This document shows, piece after piece, positions 1 to 9,424 of a DNA stretch of 64,000 bases (position 1 is the first letter of the stretch; every line of letters starts with the position of its first letter). Source of the DNA: Macrothele yani. Taxonomy: Eukaryota; Arthropoda; Arachnida; Araneae; Macrothelidae. The notes under the pieces were generated by a model. It searched no databases. It was given only the letters and a program-made list of their open reading frames with translations, and was not told where the DNA came from. Location of the stretch: positions 46,022,905 to 46,086,904 of the forward strand of contig CM077010.1 of NCBI GenBank assembly GCA_039090855.1, read 5' to 3'. The position numbers and the translations under genes are program-made.

Positions 1-896
1 GCGGCTGGATAGCTTACCTAGGCCGACTAGGTAATGGGTTGCTCGGGTCACAAGGACCTTTTCCAGGACCTTACTCCATGCTTTTAACAAGCAAATTGGC
101 CTATAGGCTGCGGGATCTGCTCGTCTCTTATTTTCCTTGCTGAAAAGGACAAGCAGCGCAGTCTTCCACATTGATGGGAAACATCCTCGTTCTAGAAATT
201 TATTCAACAGGGCAACGAAGTGCCCTGGGTTGGCTAGAAACACCTCTCTGATGACCGAGAGGTCCAGCCCATCAATGCCTGGTGCCTTGCCTTTGTTCAG
301 GCTGTTGATTGCGGCACCGACCTCTGCCTCCGTGAACGGCGGGTCGTCGTCCGTGTCTGGTGGATGTCTGCAGCATTCTCTGATCGATCTTTGATCGGGA
401 GTATCACTCGATTCCTCATCGGCCGGGAAGTGACGGTTTAGGAACACTTCCACGGTGTCTTCCATTGTGTCTTGCAGAGTGGCGTTGTTGGTGCCACTCT
501 CTGTTCGGACAGAGGCCAGAAACATTGGACCGGTGAGGAAGCACTTTGCCACTTTGTACGGTATCTCAAAGGGATTCTCGACAGGGGTGGTCTCTAACAG
601 TCTCTCGTATTCTCTCTTCGATGCTAGCATTGCTTTGCGGCATGTAGCGTTGGAGAGATTTTATTCCCTTTTCAGGCGTTCCCTCCTGTCCGGGTCAAAT
701 CTCTCTCGTTGCATTCTTCGTCTGCTGCGTCTGGCCTTCCCTCGTAGAAGGCTTAGATTTACCGACCACCAGGAAAGCAGGGGTCTTGCCCTACCCTCCC
801 GCTTTCCTGCAACCTTCACAAGCCGTTACTATCTCGTTGGTTAGATGACCGAAATATTCGTTTAGGTCATCTACCTCGTCAAGATCTGCTGCACTT
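1..896 (-). pseudogene. LINE ORF2 reverse transcriptase, N-terminal part, open to the window edge
   Basis: On the minus strand the bases at 241-360 encode TEAEVGAAINSLNKGKAPG followed by IDGLDLSVIREV, the conserved start of a LINE reverse transcriptase. The bases at 60-120 encode YRPICLLKAWSKVLEKV, the next conserved block. The catalytic Asp motifs would lie beyond position 1. The domain belongs with the endonuclease at 897-1640. Confidence 0.8.
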
Positions 897-1640
897 CTAT
901 CTCGTAGCAGATCTGATAGTCGGCCCTGGATGTCCGACCATCTCAGGTTCCGGGCGTTGAAACTCTACTTGGGTTTTTTCCCCAGTTCTCTCTATCCCTA
1001 TTGTGAAGGATATAGCAAGGTGGTCGCTGCAACTCACATCGTCCAAAACCAGCCAGTTCTGGAGGAAGGTGTAGACTGATGTCCTCGTAAGGGTGAGGGC
1101 AATCCACGACGTCCCAGGAGAACCTTGGAACGTGGAAGTACTGTCGGGAACGTTCCGGATCGTCAGATGTGACGAAATGACGAATTCCAGAAGTTCACTA
1201 CCTCGCCCATTTTCATCCTGATCTCCCCAGAGGAGGCATTTAGCGTTGAAATCGCCTGCAATGATAGTCTCGTGCTGCGGGTGGGAATCCAACAGCCGAG
1301 AGATGGTGTTTAGCACGTCTGAGAGAACACCGGATGGTGAACAGTATGCGTTAATAAGCAAGATTTTTTCTTTTCCCCTCTCTATGCCCAATGCCACCAC
1401 ATTTGAATGTGAATTCGAGCTCCAGAGCTCCCAGGTCTGGGTCAAGAATGACTGGCTACCATTGGTTTTTCGCACCGAGAGTAATACCTTCGTGAGGAGT
1501 TTGTAAAACTCGCCACCCTACCATGAGAGTGGTAAGGTTCCTGCAAAACCAGGATTTTTCGCAGCGACATCACTGGCAGTCCTGAGGATCGGTCCTGTTG
1601 CGGCTCTCGCATGGTGAGCGTTGAGTTGGAGTACTCCTAT
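897..1640 (-). pseudogene. LINE ORF2 endonuclease domain (EEP/APE-like), frameshifted
   Basis: The endonuclease starts in the frame around 1640 (RISIGVLQLNAHHARAAT) and continues in another frame from about 1475. Recognisable motifs are IIAGDFNAKCLLWG, the SWIALTL segment and CSDHLAISF near the C-terminus, which correspond to the catalytic Asp/Asn and His regions of APE-like LINE endonucleases. The enzyme nicks target DNA to prime reverse transcription. The spacing of GDFNAK, LLWG and SWIALTL is typical of R1. At least one frameshift and one stop (near 1520) break it. Confidence 0.8.
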
Positions 1641-1648
1641 GCTTATCC

Positions 1649-2203
1649 TTAGCCAGAATAAGCCCGGGTTCTTTGCTGTTCCAGCTCTCTGATGAGAGAA
1701 GGACAAGTCTTGCTGAAGCTAGAATGGGCTGTATCTAGATTCAGTTTAAACCGCACATTAGCGGAAGCACGGTTATTGTATTTTGGAGCAGCAGTACAAT
1801 CTCTGTGCTGGTGACTTGACTCACCGCATTTCCCACACTTGTCTTCTGCTTCCTTGCAACCACTCTTGAAGTGGCCGAAGCCGTTGCAACGGAAGCATCT
1901 GACTTCACGAATAAATTCTTTTAAGCGAAGGATGGACCAACCCAAGTTAAGCCTTCCTCGCTTAAGGAGCATTTTGTAAGCCAGGGGTTTGGCCTCCACC
2001 ACCCAGTGGGCCTTGCCCCCTTTGGATTTAATAGCAAATCTCACCGAAAGTCCCCCTTCGAGGTCCGGGTTTTGTTCTTTTACTCCGGCCACAAAGTCCT
2101 CACGCGTGAGCTCCCCTTCAACGCCATAAACAATTAGACGCGGGAGGTGCTTTTGAGGGGACATGGAGTGGGTGCTATCCTTGGTCAGGGGATTGCTCCG
2201 CAA
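1649..2203 (-). pseudogene. LINE ORF1 (gag-like, two CCHC zinc knuckles), N-terminus missing
   Basis: This frame of 184 residues carries two CX2CX4HX4C zinc knuckles at about residues 103-116 (CFRCNGFGHFKSGC) and 122-135 (CGKCGESSHQHRDC). The preceding 100 residues resemble the RRM-like core of R1/Jockey gag proteins. Such proteins bind the element RNA and form the ribonucleoprotein. The frame is open about 95 bases upstream of the ATG at 2203, so that methionine is probably internal and the true N-terminus was lost. The endonuclease frame follows within about 50 bases. Confidence 0.8.
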
Positions 2204-2354
2204 CTCCTTTTCCCGCCGGTCGAGGTCCTCCTGCCTGCAACACTCGTCCGCTACCCCTCCCTTACGGAACTTTCTGACACCTTTGACCCCAATCTGTAAT
2301 CTTTAAGTAAATAAAGTAAAACATTTCTTTCGTTGTATTTCTTAAAATTTTATG

Positions 2355-2543
2355 TGAAAAAAAATCAAAAGGGCACAGTAGCAATTTTGCCGCAACCTGC
2401 AACGTAGGGCTACGTCAACTGTGCTCCACTGAATACTTTAAGGACGTAGAACTAGTGAGATATTGCTATGAAATAGTGACAGTTGACGTAGTTCTAGGTC
2501 GAAGGTTGCGGCACATTTGCTGCATTGCCCCTTTGATTTTTGA
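2355..2543. mobile_element. Small foldback (MITE-like) element
   Basis: Arms at 2355-2423 and 2477-2543 are inverted copies of each other around a 53-bp loop. Shared blocks include TGCCGCAACCT, CTACGTCAACTGT and AATCAAA.GGGCA. No coding potential is seen. It lies between the 5' end of the R1-like LINE and the Tc1 element at 2611. Confidence 0.7.
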
Positions 2544-2610
2544 ACAAGTTTGCAATAATATTATTTTCTCTACAGGAAGACTCAACAGATTTATTTTTTT
2601 CAAAGTGATA

Positions 2611-3805
2611 CACTATCTATCAACTAGTAATTGGACACCTGTGATAGCAAAGGAAAACGAAGTTTATTCACCTCCAATAGATGGTGGAGCCTCCACGAGC
2701 GGCGATTACAGCTGCGACCCTCCGGGGCATACTCTCAACCAGGCGTTGTACGACGGCTAGCGGTATTTTCTTTTCTTCCACTCGGCTTGGAGAAGACAGG
2801 TCAGTTCCTTCACCGATTTCGGACGGTGGGGGCACCCATTAAGTCGACGCTCCAGCTCGTCCCAGAGGTGCTCGACAGGGTTAAGGTCCGGGCTCTGCGC
2901 AGGCCAGTCCATTCGATTAACCCCATTGTCCCCATACCAAGTCATGGTGGACCTCGCAACATGACAGGTGGCATTGTCGTCCTGAAAGTATCATGGGTCC
3001 ACCCCGTAAAACTGCCACAACGTAGGAAGCGCATGGTCATCCAAAATAGTGCAGTAGGTCTCGGCGTTGAGTCTACCAGGAATTGCGACCAAGGGTCCCG
3101 TGCCATACCAGGAGAAACACCCCCATAGCATAATTCCACCGCCGCCGAACTTCACAGTTTGCACAATACATTCCGGCAGGAGGCGTTCTCCAGGCAGACG
3201 TCAAACCCTGCCATCCGAACGGTAGAGGGTAAACCTTGATTCGTCGCTCCAGAGAAGCTGTTTCCACTGTTCAACGGTCCACTGTCGACGTTCTTTGCAC
3301 CACATTATCCGAGCAGTGCTATTGGACTTGGTGATCAAAGGCTTGTGGGCGGCAGCACGTCCATGATAACCAAGAAGATAGGCTCCCTTTACGTATGGTA
3401 TTCATCAAAAGAACACTCCCGGATGCCTGTTGAAACTCCTCGCGGTTGTGACCCATCGATTTGGTGCGCTTCTTCCAAATTTCTCTGGCCAGCATCCGTT
3501 GGTCTCTAACTCAAAGTTTTGTGGGTCTCCAGGGTCGGGCCGCATTCCGACAGTCACCTCTCATCTTTCACTTGCCAATCACGTAGGCCACTGTCGATTT
3601 TGGGTACTTCAACTCCCTGGATATGTCACGTATGGATCGGCCACTTCTGTGATATCCGACGAGAGCTCCGAATTGCGTGGCGTCTTGCATGCGACTGGTT
3701 GCGTTGTTGTTTGCCACACGATATTTAACGGCGGCGGCCGTGTCGTATCAGGCCCGCTTATATCGTCGATTGCAGTGGTGTCCAATTACTTGTTGGTAGA
3801 TAGTG
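2611..3805 (-). mobile_element. Tc1-like DNA transposon with TA duplications
   Basis: Both ends carry the same inverted repeat of about 30 bp (CACTATCTAYCAAC...AGTAATTGGACACC). TA dinucleotides flank it at 2609-2610 and 3806-3807, the expected Tc1/mariner target duplication. The length of 1195 bp is near normal for this superfamily, so this is a full-length but dead copy. Confidence 0.9.
2757..3700 (-). pseudogene. Tc1 transposase, frameshifted
   Basis: The C-terminal part at 2757-2945 contains DWPAQSPDLNPVEHLWDELE, the conserved third catalytic block with its Glu (DD34E type). The middle, in neighbouring frames around 2942-3140, contains a GG.MLWG.FSW-like block and a TFRTTMPPVM segment that corresponds to the second Asp region, here read out of frame. 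The N-terminal DNA-binding half (3280-3700) is recognisable only in pieces. Cut-and-paste activity is not possible from this copy. Confidence 0.8.
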
Positions 3806-3850
3806 TATATCGAAGCAACAGAATACTTTGGAACCTGAGATTTCTTTAAC

Positions 3851-4203
3851 TGACAAATCTAAGTTATCTTTAAGAAATCGTGAAATGTACTGTTTTAGAG
3901 TATTATTTCACAAAACTTCTAAATATAAGATTTACTCTTGATAGTGTTAACAGCTTTTTTCTTAAGCGCTCCACATTTTCATACATACATTGTGCAATCC
4001 TCTGTACAATACTTTAAGTACCCAATTTCTTAAGGTAACATAACATACAATAGATGGTACACAAAATGGAGGAGAGGAGAAGAAGCACGCTGTGCCACAA
4101 TAACCAAAGTTCTTGCGATATTCTATCCACAATACGCGATCTCGCCACAAAACTTCAAAATCAGATCCTTTGACAGACGATTGAAATTTAAGAGTTAATC
4201 AAA
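3851..4203. other. AT-rich spacer
   Basis: No coding signal, repeat or RNA feature recognised between the Tc1 element and the next SINE. Confidence 0.5.
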
Positions 4204-4213
4204 CTTCAAGTGT

Positions 4214-4428
4214 GTTTTTTTTTTTGATTGGAGGTTTAACGACCACCGTGAGCAACTCAATGGGCTATAAGCAGTCGCCCGTCCCTAATTTAGGGTCACT
4301 GGTTCCAGGAAGGGAGCCAGTGCCGTAAGACAAACACAACATCCATGCCTCACCGGGATTCGAACCCGGACCCCGTTCGGACGAATGATCAGAGGCCATC
4401 GCTTAGACCACTGCGCCACCGGGGCGGC
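4214..4428 (-). mobile_element. SINE1 (tRNA-derived), complete copy with target duplication
   Basis: This is the main SINE of the window. Read on the minus strand it has a tRNA-like head with an A box (TGGCGCAGTGG) and a B box (GGTTCGAATCC). The body contains a CACTGG...CCAGTG hairpin and the block AGGGACGGGCGACTGCTTAT, and the 3' end is CCTCCAATC plus poly-A. The 10-bp duplication CTTCAAGTGT lies at 4204-4213 and 4429-4438, which shows LINE-mediated retroposition. A and B boxes form the internal RNA polymerase III promoter. Confidence 0.93.
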
Positions 4429-4905
4429 CTTCAAGTGTTTCCACGAATCGCTCCTAATACCAGAATGTTTTCGTCATATGAATGCGGACGAGAGCGCCGA
4501 CTTCACTAAATTAGGGGGATAGGTGTGAAAAGATAAGAAATGGGTGGGGCACGTCTTTGCCATTGTCACGAGGAAAATAAAACAAAAGGGGGAGCAAAAG
4601 ATAAACTACGATATTCGACGTATATTTTAAATCTTAACTGTAATTCCTCATCAGCAAATGAACAAGGAAACAAATATCCTTTTGCTGAATATTAATATTC
4701 TTAAAAATATAATTCACCCTGTGATTTTATAAAAGTATCCAGAGATTTTTATTTCCACACATATTAGGTGTACAAGTAAGTTTTAAAGCGTTTTTTGTGT
4801 GACGCATATCGCTAATTTACATATCCGATATTCCCCCGCTTTGTTTTCATGCGACCGTAACTGATCCAGAATATAAAATGTGACACAGAAGTTTACCCAG
4901 CAGTC

Positions 4906-5228
4906 ATGGGCCGCTGGTTGGCCTAGTGGGCAACGTTCGTGACGGCCACGGAAATGACCTCAGGTTCAATCCCAGGCAGGTACGAACGCTCGATCCACTA
5001 AATATCCGCCGTGCGTCGGATGGGCGGCGTTAGGGCGTCGGACCCCGGGTGCTGGCCCCCCTGGTAATAAATAAGGGCGTCTTCATCCTCCTTTCTACTT
5101 CGCTTCCGTGTCACTTTCCTATCGGGCACTCTAGCCCAAATCTCCTAGCTTCCTATTTCTAAAGGGTTGTTTAAGACCTGGGGTCAGACACTCCCTTCCT
5201 AAAATCCTCTACATATGATCATTTTGCT
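4906..5228 (+). mobile_element. SINE2 (second tRNA-derived SINE family) inside mariner
   Basis: A tRNA-like head begins at about 4908 with GGCCTAGTGGGCAACG as a degenerate A box and AGGTTCAATCCCAGG as the B box. The body ends CTCTACATATGATCATTTTG without a long poly-A. Flanking CAGCAGTC (4898-4905) and CAACAGTC (5229-5236) form an 8-bp duplication with one mismatch. The same family occurs inverted at 30442-30695. It differs from SINE1 throughout. Confidence 0.85.
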
Positions 5229-5267
5229 CAACAGTCAAAAACGCACTTGCACATCGGTAGGTGAAAG

Positions 5268-6265
5268 ATGGCAAGCGATACTGCATTTATTCGACACTGC
5301 ATACGTTACGAATTTCATCAAGTGTTGCAAAAGCATGTGCAGGGATCTGTTTTGTTCTGGGGAGGATGTTGTATCGAAAAGTACGTGTGAGTTTTGGTTT
5401 AAACGATTTAAAGCAGGTGATTTTGATGTTAGCGATCGAGAACGTAGCGGTTCCCCGCAGAAGGTTGCGCATGAGGAACTGCAAGCATTGCTGGATGAAG
5501 ATTTGTCTCAAACGCAAAAAGAACTTGCTGAAAAACTGGGGGTAATTCAACAAAACATTTCCAATCGTTTAGGCGCTATGAGAAAGATTCAGAAGGAAGA
5601 AAAGGGGGTGCCACATGACCGGAGCCAGAGAAACAAGGATGAGCGTGTCATGAAGTGCTTGAATCTGCTGAATAAACAACACAAACTCTTTCCTGTGGGA
5701 AATCGTTACGGGTGATGAAATGTGGATACGGTACGACAATCCCAAATGCAAAAAATACTGGGTAGACTCCGGTGAAGCAACGACTTAGACACCGAAACGC
5801 AATATTCATTCCAAGAAAGTTCTGCGGTGTGTCTGTTGGGATATGAAGAGTGTGCTCTATTATGAACTATTGAAACAGGGTCAAACTGTTACTGCTGATC
5901 GCTACAAGGAATAATTGCTGCGTTTGAACGAGGAAATCTGCCAGAAACGTTCATTCACAGGCAAAGGATTGTGTTCCCGTGAAATTACTGCATGACAACG
6001 CTAGGCCGCATGACGCGAAATCCGTCAAGGAAACGTTATTGACGCTTGGCTGGCAAGTTTTGGAGCACCAGGCTTATATAGTCCCGACATAGCCTCTTCA
6101 TACTATCATTTGCTCCGATCGATGCAACATGGTTTGTCTGCTGTACGGTTCCGGACATGTAACGAAGTGAAAAAATGTGTTGACGACTTCATCGCGTCAC
6201 ACGAAGAAGTATTCTGCATGCCTGCAAACCCTTCAGCCGCCCGACTGATAACGGAAGGTGCATGA
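5268..6265 (+). pseudogene. Mariner transposase (DD34D type), broken, third Asp replaced
   Basis: The clear stretch is at about 5340-5640 and includes FWFKRFKAGDFDVSD and LQALLDEDLSQTQKELAEKL, the helix-turn-helix region of a mauritiana-type mariner. Downstream, in mixed frames, are GDEMW (first Asp), [10 protein letters not shown] (second Asp) and [16 protein letters not shown]. In that last block the usual APSDYHL has Tyr in place of the third catalytic Asp. Several stops and frameshifts are present. The ATG at 5268 fits the usual mariner start position after the 5' UTR. Confidence 0.85.
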
Positions 6266-6661
6266 CGGTACATATTTTAATTCGTAAAGGTATTGTCGTT
6301 TTCTCTCAAATTACATGTTGCGTTGTCTTAACACGCTTTAAAACTTATTTTTACACCTAATAAATCACATTTTCCCAACTACTTGTCATTATGTGCAGTA
6401 AGTTCCGTTTCGTGTCGTGCAATCTTTCAGGGTGGTATTTCCTATGTCGAGCAGTGTAACTTCGAACAACTTATGAAAGATACACATTTCACATACCTTC
6501 AAAGCAGGGCCTGATTTATGCCTAGGGCTCCCATTGGAGGGGGGCAGAATCGCAACGCAAAAAAAAATTATCTGAAACTTCCAGATCGCATAACCTTGCA
6601 ATTTTACTTTGAAGATGTAACTTCACTGTTTCCTGCCAATACAGGTCAGAAAAAAGCCTCA

Positions 6662-6875
6662 GCCGCCCTTTAACGCAGTGGTCTAAGCGATGGCTTCTGA
6701 CCGTTCGTCAGAGATGGGTCCGGGTTCGAATCCCGATAAGGCATGGATCTTGTGTTTGTCTTAAGGCACTGGCTCTCTTCCTTCCCTGGAACCAGTGGCC
6801 CTAAACTAGGGACGGGCGACTGCTTATAGCCCGCTTGAGTTGCTCACGGTGTTCGTAAAATCTCGATCGAAAAAA
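6662..6875 (+). mobile_element. SINE1 copy, diverged
   Basis: It starts GCCGCCC and has the B box GGGTTCGAATCCCG and the GGGACGGGCGACTGC block. It ends in a degraded poly-A. The A box is altered (TTAACGCAGTGG). Confidence 0.88.
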
Positions 6876-7206
6876 TACACCTAAGAGTCAGGTATTATAT
6901 TTTCTTTTTTTATTTGTGAAATTTCTACTTTGGACATCTGACAAAGATGTAGAACTGCATTACCGTTTGGGAATTGGGATGATTACATTCCAGAAATTTT
7001 TTCAATACTGTAGAACGTCCCAAAACCCTTATTTGCATATTTGTGTAGTGTAAAAAGAAATTTTTATGTTTATTGATGCTGCAATGGCTTGAATTTTTGT
7101 GTGTGGAGAGAGGAAGATGTGGAGCGACAAAAAAAACCAACCCTATGGTAAGGGTGTGAATAACTTGATCTTAGCCACTTAACCCTGATGAATGTTCCTT
7201 TATTTA

Positions 7207-7776
7207 CGCTTTCCAACCGTAGGTTGAAGAAGCGTATATGTTCCAACTTTCTCCGTCTGTCTGTCCGCACGATAACTCGCGTAAAAATGGTTCGATTTCG
7301 AGGAAATTTTAGTATGTGGTAGGGGACCACCTGGGGATGAACTCTGTTGAAAATGGAAGAAATGGGTCTAACGAAAGGACACAGGAGCGAGATCCATTCC
7401 ATTGCTCTTATGCGTCCTAACTCACGCAAAAATGGTTCGATTTCGATGAAATTTTAGTATGTGGTAGGGGACCACCTGAGACAAACCCTATTGAAAATGG
7501 ACGAATTGGGGTCGAAGGTCAGGACACAGAAGCAGGATCCATTTCATTGCCCTTATGCATCATAACTTACGTAAAAATGCTTCCATTGCGACAAAACTTT
7601 ACCATATTGTTCTGGAGGTACACTGAACCGGTTCTGTTGAATATCATCGAAATGGGGTCAAAGGTCAGGTCACAGGAGCGAGATATATTCTACAGCCATT
7701 ATCCTCATAACTTGAGTACTGATTTCTGGTATGTTGGAAAGCGTATCATCAATGCAATGCATGCATTTTCTAACTT
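7207..7776 (+). mobile_element. HLE146 element, copy A (three 145-bp monomers)
   Basis: The element begins CGCTTTCCAACCGTAGGTTG, which folds as a hairpin with the following AAGAAGCGT. It has three tandem monomers (near 7273, 7418 and 7563) and then the subterminal inverted repeat GTTGGAAAGCGTATCAT about 45 bp from the 3' end. TTTA precedes it. It has no coding capacity. The layout resembles non-autonomous Helitron-like (Helentron-type) elements with central tandem repeats; that family assignment is inference. Confidence 0.75.
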
Positions 7777-7859
7777 GTTTTTATATAATGTGTGTCTGTG
7801 GGGGGGGGTGTACACACTAGCCATCACACAACATACTTTTGTTCCTCAAAATTGTTGAT

Positions 7860-8368
7860 TGCATTAAAAAATCAGAACCTTGGGAACTTGCAAAAAACTG
7901 ATTTATATGGAGTTTATTTTATTTCAAATGTGAGTAAGGAAAATCGCAGTGGTTTTCATGTAAAACTTGCAGAAGGTTTTGCATTGCTAAGATACTTTGC
8001 GGAAGCTTTGAGTATTTCATATTGTAAAGTATCAGATTTTAAAATTTCTCGGGTCTAAATTAGTTAAATTAAAGAGCTGAATAATGTGCCTTTGTGACTG
8101 AGAATTATCCAGTTATTCACGTTTGCTCAAATCTAAGTAACATTCCTCTGTTACTAGAATTATTCTACTACAATATTGAACACATCACAGGTGATTAATC
8201 AGCTATATGGACGTTCACCTTGCGCCCTAAAAAATCAATCTGTACCAAGTCAAAATAATGTTAATCAGTTAAAAATAAAATTAAAAAGGGATGAGTAACT
8301 TAACATGAGTGAATATTTGAATTATTGCATAATTAAATCCTATAATAGCAATACCAAGCCATTAAATA
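7860..8368. other. AT-rich spacer
   Basis: No gene, repeat family or RNA recognised. A poly-G run lies just before it at about 7800. Confidence 0.5.
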
Positions 8369-8401
8369 GTGTTTTACTTACTGGTCTACATTTTCTTTCT
8401 T

Positions 8402-8532
8402 CCAGGAAAGGGAGAGAGCCACTGCCGTAAGACAAACACAACATCCATGCCTCACCGGGATTCGAACCTAGACCGCTTTCGGACGAATGATCAGAAGCCA
8501 TCGATTAGACAACTGCCCTACCGGGGCGGCCT
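8402..8532 (-). mobile_element. SINE1 fragment (head half only)
   Basis: On the minus strand the tRNA-like head and the first part of the body are present, but the 3' tail and poly-A are missing beyond 8402. The B box reads GGTTCGAATCC and the A box is degraded. Confidence 0.85.
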
Positions 8533-8929
8533 CTACATTTTTAAGTGTGAGTTTCTTTGCAAATATGAAGATTTAGTAAATGTAGATATTAGTTTTTCTC
8601 TTTCCCTGCACAGTGTCACATTTACTAAATCAACTTTTAAATTAATTGACAACATTTACTGGCGACAAATGTACTTTCTCTTTCAAAAATATGGGCGAGT
8701 GGGGGCTCAATTTTTGCTGGGCCTAAGGCCCGATTCTGAGTAAATAGGGCCCTTCCTTCAAGCGTTTTCTGGTACCATGTCTCAAAACCTTGAGCAGAAT
8801 AAGAAAAATGTTACACGTCTCAAATCCATATCTGCAATTGAAAAAAAAAAAAAAAAGGATTTTGTGTGCGTGTGTCATAACACAGTGCGACATCGTGGTT
8901 GAAATGTCAACATATGTATCAATTTTTTA
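8533..8929. other. Spacer with poly-A run
   Basis: AT-rich sequence with a 15-base A run near 8842 and the short palindrome GGGCCTAAGGCCC at about 8719. Nothing else recognised. Confidence 0.45.
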
Positions 8930-9349
8930 CGCTTTTCCAACCGTAAGTTGAAGCGTATATGCACCAGCTTTGTCCGTCCGCACGGTAACTCGAGTAAAAA
9001 TGGTTAAATTCCGATTAAATTTTAGTATGTAGTAGGGGACAACTAGGGACGAACCCTATTGAAAATGGGCGAAATGGGGTCAAAGGTCAGGACATATGAG
9101 CGCGATCCATTCCATTACCCTTATGAGTCATAACGTACGTAAAAATGCTTCTATTGCGACAAAACTTTAGTATGTTTTTCCGGAGGTAAACTGAACCAAA
9201 TCTGTTTAATATCATCAAAATGGGGTGAAAGGTCTGGACACAGGAGCGAGATTTATTATACAGCCATTATCCCCATAACTTGAGTAATGTTTTTTTGGTA
9301 TGTTGGAAAGCGTATCATAATCAATGCACTGCATGATTTTACTAACTTG
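8930..9349 (+). mobile_element. HLE146 element, copy B
   Basis: It starts CGCTTTTCCAACCGTAAG after a TTTA and ends with GTTGGAAAGCGTATCATAAT and the terminal block ACTAACTTG. It holds two monomers. One contains the GGGTCAAAGGTCA direct repeat seen across the family. Confidence 0.75.
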
Positions 9350-9424
9350 TTTTAATATTGTAAGAGTTGCGTTACAGCTTTCTAGTCGAAATTCCAAAAG
9401 TATACATCACACTATTTCTACAGG

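Larger units (their letters stand above)
1..2298 (-). mobile_element. R1-clade LINE, 5'-truncated and cut by the window edge
   Basis: Reading the minus strand gives, in order, a zinc-knuckle gag-like ORF1, an endonuclease domain and the N-terminal part of a reverse transcriptase that runs off position 1. The order and motifs fit an R1-clade non-LTR retrotransposon. ORF1 stays open upstream of its first ATG to about 2298 with no start in view, so the copy looks 5'-truncated, as incomplete target-primed reverse transcription often leaves it. Frameshifts separate the domains. Confidence 0.85.
4764..6360 (+). mobile_element. Mariner element interrupted by SINE2
   Basis: Terminal inverted repeats begin TTAGGTGTACAAGTAAGTTT at the left and end in the matching ACACCTAA at the right, with TA at 4762-4763 and 6361-6362. 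Subtracting the SINE2 insertion and one copy of its duplication leaves about 1266 bp, the normal size for mariner. The nesting shows the mariner arrived before SINE2. Confidence 0.9.

Noticed and set aside
4214..4428. SINE1 heads as tRNA genes
   Set aside because: B box and A box are present, but the copies continue into a shared body and A tail with target duplications, which marks them as retroposons.
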